From NCBI RefSeq assembly GCF_900184735.1, contig NZ_LT855390.1:55736-119735 (forward strand): a stretch of DNA of 64,000 nucleotides. The letters run 5' to 3'. The stretch comes from Paucisalibacillus globulus. Lineage in GTDB: Bacteria > Bacillota > Bacilli > Bacillales > Amphibacillaceae. Below are positions 33,376-44,000 of the stretch, in pieces (within the stretch, counting starts at the first letter, position 1; the number at the start of each line of letters is the position of its first letter). A program made the translations under genes and the position numbers. The notes under the pieces were generated by a model that saw only the letters and a program-made list of their open reading frames with translations, was not told the origin of the DNA and ran no database searches.

Positions 33376-34395
33376 TCATAAAATTTCCTGTACTGCGATT
33401 AATGCTTTATCAATATCTTCTCTAGAAACATCATAATGTGTAACAAATCGAATCGTATCTAATCCAAAGACACCTGCTAAAACACCTTTTGATTTTAGTG
33501 CCTCTACAAAGGTTTCCGGAGTATGTTTGGTTTCTTTTACGTTGACAATGATTATATTGGTTTCCACTTTGTTTTCTACTTTTAACCCATTCATATTCGC
33601 TAAACCATCAGCTAATAATTTGGCATGAGCATGATCCTCTGCTAAACGATTGATATTCTCTTCTAATGCTACTAAACCAGGTGCGGCAATCATTCCAACT
33701 TGTCTTAAACCTCCACCTAACATCTTACGCCATTTTCTCGCACGATTAATAAATTCTTCTGTTCCTGCAATGATAGAACCCACAGGTGCACCAAGTCCTT
33801 TTGATAGGCAAAATTGAACAGAATCAACATTTTTTGCATATTCTTTCACTGATATCCCAGAAGCTACTTGTGCATTAAATAATCTTGCGCCATCCAGATG
33901 GACTTGGAGATTATTTTCTTTAGCTAGCTGACTTATTTCTTGCATATGGCTTAAAGGTAGTACAGCTCCCCCTGCTAAGTTATGAGTGTTTTCTATGCAA
34001 ATTAATGAGGTAGTCGGATAATGGATATTCTCTGCGCGAATCGTATTTTTTACATCCACTGTATTCATTGCTCCGTTTATACCTGGAACTGGACGTATTT
34101 GGACATTAGCTAATGCGGAAAATCCACCAACCTCATAGATGTAAATATGGGAACTTGCTTCCATAATAACTTCATCACCAGGTCTACAATGGGTCAAGGC
34201 AGCAATTTGGTTTCCTTGCGTACCACTTGTCACAAAAAGTGCTTTTTCTTTTCCAAGTAGTTCTGCGGCCTTTTCTTCTAATCGATTAACGGTAGGATCC
34301 TCACCATACACATCGTCTCCTACTTCAGCTTCATACGCTGCTCTGCGCATGGACTCTGTTGGTTTTGTTACAGTGTCACTTCTTAAATCAATCAT
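33376..34395 (-). CDS. ltaE: low-specificity L-threonine aldolase
   Basis: 339 residues, fold-type I PLP enzyme. The PLP lysine is in [24 protein letters not shown] and [17 protein letters not shown] are family-typical. It splits L-threonine into glycine and acetaldehyde. AAAGGTGGT lies upstream of the ATG. The gene is monocistronic, divergent from a CPBP gene. Confidence 0.92.
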   Translation of the reverse strand: MIDLRSDTVTKPTESMRRAAYEAEVGDDVYGEDPTVNRLEEKAAELLGKEKALFVTSGTQGNQIAALTHCRPGDEVIMEASSHIYIYEVGGFSALANVQIRPVPGINGAMNTVDVKNTIRAENIHYPTTSLICIENTHNLAGGAVLPLSHMQEISQLAKENNLQVHLDGARLFNAQVASGISVKEYAKNVDSVQFCLSKGLGAPVGSIIAGTEEFINRARKWRKMLGGGLRQVGMIAAPGLVALEENINRLAEDHAHAKLLADGLANMNGLKVENKVETNIIIVNVKETKHTPETFVEALKSKGVLAGVFGLDTIRFVTHYDVSREDIDKALIAVQEIL

Positions 34396-34584
34396 ACTGT
34401 TACCACCTTTCTAGTCGTTTCTTTATTATTACGAGAAATGGTATTTTCGTAGTTTAATAGTAGCATAATGTTACCTTCCTTCATCATTTTTTACTAAAAA
34501 ATCATGACCTTTTTCATTTACCTCTTGAACATCACGTGGCGTGTTGTTTTACACTAAATAAAAGATGAAGTAGGAGGAGTTGTG

Positions 34585-35451
34585 ATGATGAGGAGTAAAA
34601 AGCTTTATTTGTTTATTTTTATTATGATCGCACTTGGGGGAGGGTGGATTGGTGTTTGGCTCGATACGATTCTTACAGACCAGCCAGAAGGGGAGACGTT
34701 AGGAATGGGCTTGTGGCTCGTATCGCCATTTTTAACGATGCTTTTCATCCGATTGATTAGCCGCGATTGGAAGGACATGGGGATCAGGTTTCGTTTTAAG
34801 GGAAATTCAAGATGGTATCTATTTTCATTGATTATTTATCCTATTGTTACGATATTAACGGTTGGGCTAGCATTAATGATAGGAGAAGCAAGTCTATCTA
34901 GTGTTGAGATACATGCTATTTTATCTATTGTAGCAGTGTCTGTTGGGTGGAACTTAATTAAGAATATTTTCGAGGAATTCAGCTGGAGGGGATATTTAAC
35001 ACCGAAGCTAATCGAATTAAAATTCAATGATTGGTTTATTTATCTTATCTCTGGGCTTGTTTGGGCATTGTGGCATGCACCGTACTATTTTGTGTTTTTA
35101 CCTGACATCTACTTTGAAACGTTCTCAAGAGTAGGCTTCCTTTTGTTAGCTTGTGTTCTTTCCGTTTGTTGGACAGTTATGTTTGTAGAAGTATACAGGC
35201 TGACAAAGTCCGTCTGGCCAGTTGTGTTAATGCATGCTGTTGAGGACGGGGTACCAACTACTTTAGTAACAATCAGTGGCGTTATTGTCTTAACTAAGAC
35301 AGGGGATATTTGGTTGAATCCTACTACCGGGGTGGTTACAACCATTCTATTTACGGCAATTGGACTCTATTTAAGAACGATAAGGATTAAAAAAGAGCGT
35401 CTTACTAATGGGATGACTAATTATAAAGCAATAGAGCTTAAAGTGAAGTAA
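34585..35451 (+). CDS. CPBP family intramembrane metalloprotease
   Basis: 288 residues with about 8 membrane helices. Motif 1 is FEEFSWRGYL (EExxWRG), motif 2 LVWALWHAPYYF and motif 3 VVLMHAVEDG. It belongs to a different CPBP subtype from the one at 5089. AGGAGG at 34572-34577 is 7 nt before ATG 34585; the GTG at 34582 is too close. Its substrate is unknown. Confidence 0.85.
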   Translation: MMRSKKLYLFIFIMIALGGGWIGVWLDTILTDQPEGETLGMGLWLVSPFLTMLFIRLISRDWKDMGIRFRFKGNSRWYLFSLIIYPIVTILTVGLALMIGEASLSSVEIHAILSIVAVSVGWNLIKNIFEEFSWRGYLTPKLIELKFNDWFIYLISGLVWALWHAPYYFVFLPDIYFETFSRVGFLLLACVLSVCWTVMFVEVYRLTKSVWPVVLMHAVEDGVPTTLVTISGVIVLTKTGDIWLNPTTGVVTTILFTAIGLYLRTIRIKKERLTNGMTNYKAIELKVK

Positions 35452-35617
35452 TAAGGGGATAATTCTCCTTTAGTTTCTCGACCATAACAGCAAGAATGAG
35501 GACGAATCCATTATGTTATCTTGTTACAATGGATATAACAGATAAAAGGATTATCACTACCACAATAAATAAATTATAATAGCTTTAAGAAAAGCTTGAA
35601 GAAAGTGGGGACAGCCA

Positions 35618-36190
35618 ATGACTGCTATCAATCTTTCATTTGATGAAATGTGGGATATATTTGTCACTTGTGACCATACATACGATGGTCTATTCTTTAC
35701 GGCTGTCAAAACCACCAACATCTACTGTCGTCCTTCGTGCAAATCTAGAAAGCCAAAGAAGGTTAATGTGGAATTTTATTTTGACAGGAAGGAAGTTGAA
35801 CGTGCTGGCTATCGTGCTTGTAAAAGGTGTCAGCCTGAACTAGCTTATTCTCCACATATTATACTGATTAAAGATACCATTACTTTTTTAGTTAATCATT
35901 CTAAACAAACATTACTATTAAAAGATATTGCAAATCACGTTGGGGTAAGTCCTTTTTATCTTGAACGTGTTTTTAAACAAGAAACCGGTGAAACACCAAG
36001 GACCTATTTAGAAAAAATACGTGTAGATAAGGCTGCACAACTTCTTAAAAACACGAACCGGACCAATCTGGAAATTTGCTATGAGGTTGGATTCCAAAGT
36101 CCTTCCAATTTTTATAAAGTATTTCGTCGTAGGAAAAATTGTTCTCCCAGTGAATATCGAAATCAAATTAGTAAGGAGTTAGTGGAATGA
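35618..36190 (+). CDS. adaA: AdaA-like methylphosphotriester-DNA methyltransferase/regulator
   Basis: 190 residues. The N-terminal Ada zinc domain shows YDGLFFTAVKTTNIYCRPSC with the two further zinc cysteines in YRACKRCQPE (Cys37, 41, 68, 71). Two AraC-type helix-turn-helix units follow (DIANHVGVSPFYLERVF and EICYEVGFQSPSNFYKVF). As in B. subtilis AdaA, repair of methylphosphotriesters should turn it into an activator of the operon. The ATG follows AAAGTGGGG. It overlaps alkA by 4 bp. Confidence 0.93.
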   Translation: MTAINLSFDEMWDIFVTCDHTYDGLFFTAVKTTNIYCRPSCKSRKPKKVNVEFYFDRKEVERAGYRACKRCQPELAYSPHIILIKDTITFLVNHSKQTLLLKDIANHVGVSPFYLERVFKQETGETPRTYLEKIRVDKAAQLLKNTNRTNLEICYEVGFQSPSNFYKVFRRRKNCSPSEYRNQISKELVE

Positions 36191-37095
36191 GATGGCTAGA
36201 TGATGGAAGTACACTTGAGATTTTCCCGCCGAAGGAATTCGATTTTGGGGAATGCCTCGTTTTCTTAGGAAAATCGGAGGGGGAAGTATTACATTCGATA
36301 AAGGATGGCTATTTATATAAACTGATTAAAATAGATGACGAATTGATTTTACTCAAAATAGGGAGTAACAATTATTCCATTCAAGTAGAATTCCCAATTG
36401 GTACACCATCTGAAACGGCTCGAGAAGAGGTTGCAGATTATATTTGGGAGTGGTTTGATCTCGGTCAAAATTTGGAAGAATTTTATGAAGTGGCGCGTAA
36501 CGATGCAATTCTAGCGCCAATAGCCAATACCTACTATGGATTGCGGATTATTTGTATTCCAGATTTATTTGAAGCGTTAACTTGGGCAATACTAGGCCAG
36601 CAAATTAACTTAACTTTTGCCTATAAGTTAAAGAAACGATTCGTAGAACAATATGGAGAGTCAATAACCTATGATGGTCAAATCTTTTGGTTATTCCCAA
36701 CGCATGAGAAAATAGCTGAATTAGACATAGAAGATTTGAAGAAACTTCAGTTCAGTACTAGGAAGGCAGAATATATAATTGGAGTCGCAGGTGCAATCAG
36801 TGATGGTCGGTTATCTAAGGAGAAGTTGCTCCAACTGAAAGATTATAGACAAGTTCATCAATCATTAGTATCCATTAGAGGTGTGGGGGCATGGACGGCA
36901 GATTATGTCATGATGAAGTGTTTGCATTATCCATCTGCATTTCCAATCGCTGACGTTGGGCTACATAATGCCATTAAGCAGCAGCTGGGGCTTGAAAGTA
37001 AACCAACTATAGATGAAATCGAAACGATGGCAATAAACTGGAAAGGTTGGGAAGCCTATGCAACCTTTTATTTATGGAGGTCTTTGGATGAGTAA
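36187..37095 (+). CDS. alkA: DNA-3-methyladenine glycosylase II (AlkA-like)
   Basis: 302 residues. The C-terminal HhH-GPD domain has the hairpin LVSIRGVGAWTADYVMM with the catalytic Asp in FPIADVGLHNAI. It removes alkylated purines in base-excision repair. It overlaps adaA by 4 bp and adaB by 8 bp: a translationally coupled three-gene alkylation-damage operon like the B. subtilis ada/alkA set, with a changed gene order. Confidence 0.92.
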   Translation: MRWLDDGSTLEIFPPKEFDFGECLVFLGKSEGEVLHSIKDGYLYKLIKIDDELILLKIGSNNYSIQVEFPIGTPSETAREEVADYIWEWFDLGQNLEEFYEVARNDAILAPIANTYYGLRIICIPDLFEALTWAILGQQINLTFAYKLKKRFVEQYGESITYDGQIFWLFPTHEKIAELDIEDLKKLQFSTRKAEYIIGVAGAISDGRLSKEKLLQLKDYRQVHQSLVSIRGVGAWTADYVMMKCLHYPSAFPIADVGLHNAIKQQLGLESKPTIDEIETMAINWKGWEAYATFYLWRSLDE

Positions 37096-37582
37096 ATTAC
37101 ATAAGTTGGATTATCAATCACCTATAGGAATTCTAGAAATAATCGGGACAGAGGAAGCTGTAGTGTCTATTCTATTCTCTGAGAATGACGAAATAGAGAA
37201 TGTAAGGGGTGATGATACTCCAAAAGTGTTGGAACTTTGCTATCTTCAATTAGATGAATATTTTAAAGGAGAGCGGCGTGAATTTTCATTCCCATACCAA
37301 ATGGAGGGGACAGATTTCCAAAAGTCGGTGTGGAATGCATTAAAGGAAATGCCCTATGGCGAAACGGGATCCTATAAGGATATTGCGGTTTCTATTGGAA
37401 ATGAAAAAGCAATCCGAGCGGTAGGAAGTGCGAATGGGAAAAACAAGTTGAGTATCGTGATCCCGTGTCATCGGATTATTGGTACTAATGGGAAATTGAC
37501 TGGATATGCTGGTGGCGTGTGGAGGAAGGAATGGTTGCTTGAGCATGAAAAGAGGTCCATGGGGACAGGTTCCTTGGCTTAA
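37088..37582 (+). CDS. adaB: methylated-DNA-protein-cysteine methyltransferase
   Basis: 164 residues. The acceptor site IPCHRIIG is intact and the DNA-binding RAVGSANGKNKLS helix is present. It transfers methyl groups from O6-methylguanine to its own Cys. ATG 37088 has ATGGAGG just upstream. The last residues, MGTGSLA, are not part of the family: they are encoded by a REP-like hairpin (37555-37609) whose left arm runs through the stop codon. A second, broken copy of this gene's 3' end lies at 45803-45917. Confidence 0.92.
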   Translation: MSKLHKLDYQSPIGILEIIGTEEAVVSILFSENDEIENVRGDDTPKVLELCYLQLDEYFKGERREFSFPYQMEGTDFQKSVWNALKEMPYGETGSYKDIAVSIGNEKAIRAVGSANGKNKLSIVIPCHRIIGTNGKLTGYAGGVWRKEWLLEHEKRSMGTGSLA

Positions 37583-37609
37583 AAAGCCGAGGAACCTGTC
37601 CCCATGGAC
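37555..37609. repeat. REP-like hairpin at the end of adaB
   Basis: GTCCATGGGGACAGGTTCCT... and its complement form a 26-bp stem with a 3-nt loop. The left arm contains the last adaB codons and stop. Related hairpins lie at 46380-46429 and 46452-46474. Confidence 0.85.
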
Positions 37610-37810
37610 TTAATTCATAAATTGTCAATTTCTTCAGCAAGTAAAATAATCCAGCAATGATAACTTCGCGCTCCATTCAAATTCCCCTAACACTCAAGTA
37701 GTTCCTTCTTTAAAATCATTTCCAGAAAAGTAATAATAATCTACTGCGATTCCAACAATAATCTAGTACAATATACTTATAATTACTGTGAAAATTTAGG
37801 AGTGTAACGA

Positions 37811-38827
37811 TTGAAATCTATTAAAAGACAATTAGCTGGGTTTTCCAGGAAAACAATTCGTTTGGATGAACTTGAAGATATTATGAAAGAAGTTTTACAT
37901 ACATATGAGGACTTTGCTGAGGCGGTTCTAGAGTTGGAGACTGTAGGTATTTTAAATATGGTTAAATCTAAAGGTAGGACATCTAGAGTACCGTCATTAG
38001 CATTTCAATACCGCATTAATAAAAGTCACTTAGCCGAAAGCCACCATAAACAACTACAGCAATATCGATTGAGCTTACACCCTCTCCTTAATCTAGATTA
38101 TTACTATCATCACGATCCGTCTATTTGGGACAAGGATCGATACTATATAATGAAGTTAGATGACTATTTAAAAACAGAAGACCTTCCACCAGAGCCAGTG
38201 CCAGCACCTGAAAGAAGCTTTGAATTAGTAGGTGATGAGAAGTGGATTACGGAAAAAGGAGGAAAAGAACTATTAGAAAGAGTAGGTCTTTTTGATAGAT
38301 TGAACATTATTCCTGTTTCTGAACCGCTAATGTTTGCGATTAATCCCAATAAGGTAATGGCTCCCACACAATATCATCTCATCGTCGAAAACAAAACAAC
38401 GTATCAAGGGTTGCTTCCGACTCTTCCTGAAACTATATTTGCGACTCTTATATATGGGGCTGGTAAAGCTGTGATTAAATGTATTGAACAATTTCCTCTA
38501 CAGTATCCGGTAGAGGCTAATCACCAATTATATTACTTTGGTGACTTGGATAAAGAAGGGATTTCGATTTGGTATTCCTTATTTAAGAAGCAATCTATTA
38601 GACTAGCTTTGCCTTTTTATCTGGCTTGTTTAGAGAAAGAAGAGGCAAGGGGGAAGGAATATCAGAAGGAAAATAAGGAAGCCCAGGACAGATTCTTATC
38701 CTATTTTGCCATAGAGCAACAACATCAAATTCGTTCCCTACTAAAGAACGGATTCTACCATCCACAAGAAACATTAAAAACTAGAGAGCTACAAGAGATT
38801 TGGAGGGAGTCGAATTGGAACAGCTAG
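37811..38827 (+). CDS. jetD: Wadjet anti-plasmid system protein JetD (Toprim nuclease)
   Basis: 338 residues. An N-terminal winged-helix-like region is followed by a DUF2220/Toprim domain. The Toprim acid is E193 in LIVENKTTYQG, the DxD is in YYFGDLDKEGISIW (about 244). JetD is the topoisomerase VI-like nuclease that cleaves plasmid DNA extruded by the JetABC complex. The start is TTG 37811 with AGGAGTG 6-7 nt upstream. It overlaps jetA by 13 bp. Here jetD is the first gene, while the classical order is A-B-C-D. Confidence 0.85.
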   Translation: MKSIKRQLAGFSRKTIRLDELEDIMKEVLHTYEDFAEAVLELETVGILNMVKSKGRTSRVPSLAFQYRINKSHLAESHHKQLQQYRLSLHPLLNLDYYYHHDPSIWDKDRYYIMKLDDYLKTEDLPPEPVPAPERSFELVGDEKWITEKGGKELLERVGLFDRLNIIPVSEPLMFAINPNKVMAPTQYHLIVENKTTYQGLLPTLPETIFATLIYGAGKAVIKCIEQFPLQYPVEANHQLYYFGDLDKEGISIWYSLFKKQSIRLALPFYLACLEKEEARGKEYQKENKEAQDRFLSYFAIEQQHQIRSLLKNGFYHPQETLKTRELQEIWRESNWNS

Positions 38828-40332
38828 ATTTACAGGATATAACTAGTGGGTACCGGGAGAGAATGAGGAGACTTGCTCTATTTGATCCCTTATTTGATTT
38901 GGACCGTAAAAGGGAAATAGATCAAGGCAATGCTCCTATTGATATGAAGGGACTTGGCTTATTGACATTACTATTCTTTTTCGAGCAAAAATTAATGCGG
39001 CACTATAAGACGGGTGTCAATGAATTAGCCGCCTTTTTACAGCAACTAACAAATAGACAGTATAAGCTAGAGCCATCAGATTATGAACGGTTGGCGAGAG
39101 CCATTATTCAGACATTTCGGCCCACAACCGGAAGAAAGCGTAGCTACTCTTTCTATAACTGGGAATCCTCTTCAGATGAACATATTGACTACTCCATTTT
39201 AAAAGCGAACAACTTTGATATGAAAACTAATACACAATATTATACCCTCGATGAAGATGGGCTTGAGCTTGTGTTTGCTACCAAGGAATTTTATAGTGAA
39301 TTTCAATTATCTATTAATCAATTAATGCTCCGTAAGCAATTGGATAAAGGAGAATTTAAAGGAGCACTCAGACAAATTAATGAAATGCATATTGACGTGG
39401 AGAATTTACAGGAACGCATGGTTAAACTCAAGCATGAAATCCAGCGTAGTATCGTTTCAGAAGAGACTTTTGAGAGGTACAAGCAGCTACTAGAAGATAT
39501 CTATGGAAGATTGACACGAGAGGATGAAGAGTTTAAAGAGCTTCGTCTATTTGTCAAGGAGACAAGGGAAAGACTTTTTTCTAAGGATGTGCACAAGAAA
39601 GAAGTAAAAACCTATCAATTAGTTGTTCAGATTAATAGCGAGCTAGAATCGGTCCACTATGAGCACTCTCGATTACTAGAGCAGACATTAGCATTGAAAA
39701 ATACAACCCTGGTTACAGCACAGGAATCTCTTTACTATACAGGAATCCAGGCATTTAACTTCGACCAAGATCTTGTATCACCTGTTGTATCTAACCCGTT
39801 ACCACTGGTGTCCATGGCAGGGGTATTACATCCATTCCTGAAGGTAGAAGAAAATAAGGTGTGGTCGCCATTAACCCTATTTGCAGAACAGAATATAACA
39901 GAGGAACGCGAGACAAATAGACAGCAAGATTTTGTAGAAGTGGACCAAGGAGAGGAGGATGACCCATATCGGAAAGGGGTCATGCAACAATATAAGTTAA
40001 TCATGCAATACTATCTGGATGCAGTTGAAACAAGCGGGGTCAATACATTATCAGGTTTTATGAATTACTTGGAAGAGATAGGGAAATCCGTACTGTATGA
40101 ATACCGGTTGTTTTATGACTTTTGGATGATTCTGCATCAGCGTTCCCCTATAATTCGAGGTGAAATAGAGGGGGAAGAAGAAGGGAAAACCTTATTAAGT
40201 GAGGCATTTCGTTTACTTGGTGACCGGACCTTACTAATTAAAGAAGATAACGGAATAATTAATCGAATAAAGCGCTATTCCATACAAGAGATGAAGATTA
40301 GTTTGGAGGATGAAGATGATGCACTATCCTGA
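38815..40332 (+). CDS. jetA: Wadjet system protein JetA (kleisin/MukF-like)
   Basis: 505 residues. The start is TTG 38815 (GGAGGG 38802-38807 upstream; the in-frame TTG at 38800 precedes it). The N-terminal winged-helix half has LFFFEQKLMRHYKTGVNEL and the middle is a long helical region (INEMHIDVENLQERMVKLKH), as expected for the kleisin subunit that bridges the ATPase heads. It overlaps jetD by 13 bp and jetB by 17 bp, so the operon is tightly coupled. Confidence 0.85.
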   Translation: MEQLDLQDITSGYRERMRRLALFDPLFDLDRKREIDQGNAPIDMKGLGLLTLLFFFEQKLMRHYKTGVNELAAFLQQLTNRQYKLEPSDYERLARAIIQTFRPTTGRKRSYSFYNWESSSDEHIDYSILKANNFDMKTNTQYYTLDEDGLELVFATKEFYSEFQLSINQLMLRKQLDKGEFKGALRQINEMHIDVENLQERMVKLKHEIQRSIVSEETFERYKQLLEDIYGRLTREDEEFKELRLFVKETRERLFSKDVHKKEVKTYQLVVQINSELESVHYEHSRLLEQTLALKNTTLVTAQESLYYTGIQAFNFDQDLVSPVVSNPLPLVSMAGVLHPFLKVEENKVWSPLTLFAEQNITEERETNRQQDFVEVDQGEEDDPYRKGVMQQYKLIMQYYLDAVETSGVNTLSGFMNYLEEIGKSVLYEYRLFYDFWMILHQRSPIIRGEIEGEEEGKTLLSEAFRLLGDRTLLIKEDNGIINRIKRYSIQEMKISLEDEDDALS

Positions 40333-41059
40333 ATCAAAGGTAATGAAGGCTTTTCAACTATATACGCAGCTTGCTCGTGATGGCATGGCAGATCTCGAGG
40401 CAGTCCAACAATACCGTGCTGACGATGATATCCGGGGGCTATTAGAGGCCTTTGGGAGAGAGGTAGATTGTGTCATTGTTACAACGAGTGAGCAAATGTT
40501 TCTAATTCCTGAGACGAGATTGTCTCCTTTTCATGTTAGTAATGATTGGATTAAGCGGAATTACTTGCGATCCGGAGCTACCAATGGTGATATCTATTTA
40601 TTATATTTTGCTAGTATTATTTTATTTGGCACATTCTATGATTCCTACCACAGTCAAGCGCCGACGAGAAATTTTCTTCGTCTAGATGAATGGGTAACGT
40701 CTATTCAAGATCGGATAGAACAACTGAAATCTCACGACGTGGAAGAGTTGAAAGAACTTGAGAAAGAGTTTTCTTATAATTGGGGCTTAATTATTGAGAA
40801 GTGGGATGATATGGATGATGTGAAGGAAACGGCGAAGAAACAGGCTGGTAATACCATCAGTCGATTAAGCTTTATCGATACAGTGAAAAAATTCCTACTG
40901 GATCAGGACTTAATTCAAGAAATCGGTAATGATGAAATTACAATTACGGAAAAGGCAAAGACCATTGTTCAGCGCTTCTTTATGGAAATAGAGTATAACA
41001 AAGGAATATTTGAATTTATTTATGGTTTTGAAAGGGGGAAGGAGCATGCCATCGATTAG
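40316..41059 (+). CDS. jetB: Wadjet system protein JetB (MukE-like)
   Basis: About 247 residues. It has winged-helix-like segments (LLEAFGREVDCVIVTTSEQM; FLLDQDLIQEIGNDEITITE) and a long helix, as in the MukE-like KITE subunits. GGAGG is at 40305-40309, so ATG 40316 (6 nt away) is preferred over ATG 40310. It overlaps jetC by 14 bp. It should bind the JetA kleisin. Confidence 0.82.
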   Translation: MMHYPESKVMKAFQLYTQLARDGMADLEAVQQYRADDDIRGLLEAFGREVDCVIVTTSEQMFLIPETRLSPFHVSNDWIKRNYLRSGATNGDIYLLYFASIILFGTFYDSYHSQAPTRNFLRLDEWVTSIQDRIEQLKSHDVEELKELEKEFSYNWGLIIEKWDDMDDVKETAKKQAGNTISRLSFIDTVKKFLLDQDLIQEIGNDEITITEKAKTIVQRFFMEIEYNKGIFEFIYGFERGKEHAID

Positions 41060-44000
41060 CAAAATTAGGCTAACAAACATTGTCTATGAGGAAGGGAATA
41101 AACGCTATAACGATGAATTGTTTTTATTTGAAAGTCATAATGGAGGCATACTTTTAGAAAATGGTGGCGGGAAAACCGTCCTCATCCAAACAGCCTTACA
41201 AGCTGTTCTCCCCCATGTGGATTTAGCTGATCGAAAAATTAAAAATACCCTATTATTAGAAAATGCTCCAGCACATATTGCTATTGAATGGATTACCCAT
41301 GATAAACCAAGGCGCTATGTCGTGACAGCTGTCACGCTATTTCTGGCAAAGCACGGCTTAGATTCCATCCGTTATGTATATGAGTATGATGCAGGGGATC
41401 CGAATGGCATTGAAGGAATTCCATTTGTTAGAGAAGGCAAAGAGGGAAACCGTCCAGCAGAAAGAGGGGAAATGCAGGATTACTACAGTGGGATGAAAGA
41501 GAAGTCCTCCTTTTTTTCTCATACATTTGACACGATTAAGGAATACAAAGCATTCATCGAAAAGCAGTACCATATTATCTCCAGTGAATGGGAAAGTATT
41601 GTGAAAATTAATAGCACAGAGGGTGGCGTTGAAGCTTTCTTTGACGATTGCAAAAGTACGAATCAGCTATTTGACCGATTATTAATTCCTACTGTGGAGG
41701 ATTCGATTGTCGGCCATAACAAAGCGATGTTTGCAGATATGTTTGAAAAGCAGAACCAGAGCTTTAAGAATTATAAAAAATTAAAACAAACTATCGAAGA
41801 GAATAAGCGGATACAAGAAAAATTAGAGAACTACGTGATGACCTTTGAAAAGCTCCATCATAAGCAGCAAGCATACCAGAAGGCGAAACAACAAGCAAAA
41901 GGAGTTTGGAACGTAACCCTTTCTCAAAAGCAGCAAATGACAGCTGAATTAGCCGAAAGCTCACGGATGCTGAAGGAATGGGAAGCTGACCATAGAATGC
42001 ATAAGGTTAAAGCAGCTTCATATGAGATTGCTGTCGAAAAAGCTACATTAGAAGAAAAGGAAACAGCATACAATACCATGCTTGCTCATCAGTTAAATAA
42101 AGAAGAAGAACGAGATACCCATCAAAAGAATTACTATTCGCTAAAGCTTGCTAAGTATAAAGTAGAGATGAAGGAAGAACAAGATAAACTAGCATTTGCC
42201 GAGGAAAAACTTGCAGATTTAGAACAGGACGAAGAATTGTTCGACCTACAGGAGTCATTAGAGGAAGCAAATCAGTCCTTATTAGGAAGCTACCTAGAAG
42301 AAATTGAAAAAATAGATCGAGAAAAACAAGGGCTAACGTATCAGCTTAATCCTATCTTGAAACAAATCGAACAATATTCAATTAGTAAATCTGCATTAGA
42401 TGACCAAATAAACGAAATGAAACAACGGCTTTCTGCAATCAACGAACGGATACGGGCTCGGACAGAAGATATGGAAAAGCTCCAACAGCAGATCCTTGCT
42501 AATCCACAACAAGAGCAAGTCACTATCGAATTAAAGAAGTGGCAGGAGCGTAGTAATCATCTTGATCAGGAAGTAGTGCGTTTGAATCAGGAAGTGAAGC
42601 AGCTTAACTTGCAGATTGGGGAAGCGGAAGAACAATGGGATAAACTATTGGAAGAGCATACAGAAATAGAGAGGAACAAGAATGACGTATCATTTAAACT
42701 GAGCGAATTAGATGCTGCCCAAGGGAATGTTATTACTCGCTTAGCAGGCTTACGTCAGCAATGGGCCAGTTTTGAGGATATTTATACAGCACAGCAAACC
42801 ATTGAAACAAGAATACTTGAACAACTAGAAAAGCAGAAAAAAGAACGGAATACTCTCTTGTTCAAAGAACGCCTTGCTTATCGCTTTGTAGATGATTATG
42901 GTAATCAGGATGTGTTTTTTTCTGATACCTTTCTAGCAGAACAGCTAGCATCATGGAAAAATCAGTTTGGTTTTATTGTAACAGGTGTTGAATATCTGCA
43001 GAACCTAAATGATGAAGAACGAAAGAAGCGTAAGGATTTTCCCCTTTGGCCATTGACACTGGTCACAACGAATAAATCTAAGCAACAACTGCTGGAGAAA
43101 CTGAACCACATATCAGATCGTTTGCAGTTTCCGATAAGTGTTTTGACGACAGAAGAGGCGCTTCAAGTGGACGAAAGCCCGGGGCATGACTGGGTTGCAC
43201 CAAAGCATTGGAATCACAATCTAGAAACAGAGTACTTTACGAATTGGAAGGTCCAGTTAAGAAGTGATGCCCATGCCATAACAGGACTAAGGGAGCAGAA
43301 AGAAAAAGAGCTTACAGACTGGCAGGATGCATGGAAAGCATTTCAACAGTTCTTAAAAACGTATCCTTATGAATTTTATTCTAGTCTAAGCACCGAGCAA
43401 TCCGAGTGGAAGAATCGCTTAGAGGATGTCGATCTACGAATTAAATCGATAAAAGCAATAATAACTGAATCACGTTCTATAGTGGATTCTAATAGAACAA
43501 AAATAAAAAATCATTCAGACGAAATGCAAGGTTTGCAAAACAAGATAAAGGAAGGGCTAACCTATCTTTCCTATGAGAAAGAGGTAGAAGAAAATAGTAA
43601 GAGAGAAGAAAACTTGTCTGCAACTTTGCAACAGTTAGAAAAGGATAAGTCTAAGAAAGAGATAGAATTAAAAGGATTTAATGATGAGAAGGATGGTTTA
43701 CAGCAACGAATGTTGGATTTAAGCAACGAAATGAAAATCATCAAGCGTGAGGATGATTATCTAAGGGTAGCGTCACTTAATCCGATATATTCTGGAGATA
43801 GTAAACAAAGTATCAAGAATAAAATACATGATTTGAATCGAAAAATAGACAAAGTCACGGTTACTCAAGGGGAATGGATCGCAAAGCAGGAAGCTGCCAA
43901 GCAAGCACTGAAAAAGTTACAAACACAATTGGATGAGATTCGAAATCAACAAAGTGACTTAGATTATGAACAGGTATTTCCGAGTGATGGGGATCAATGG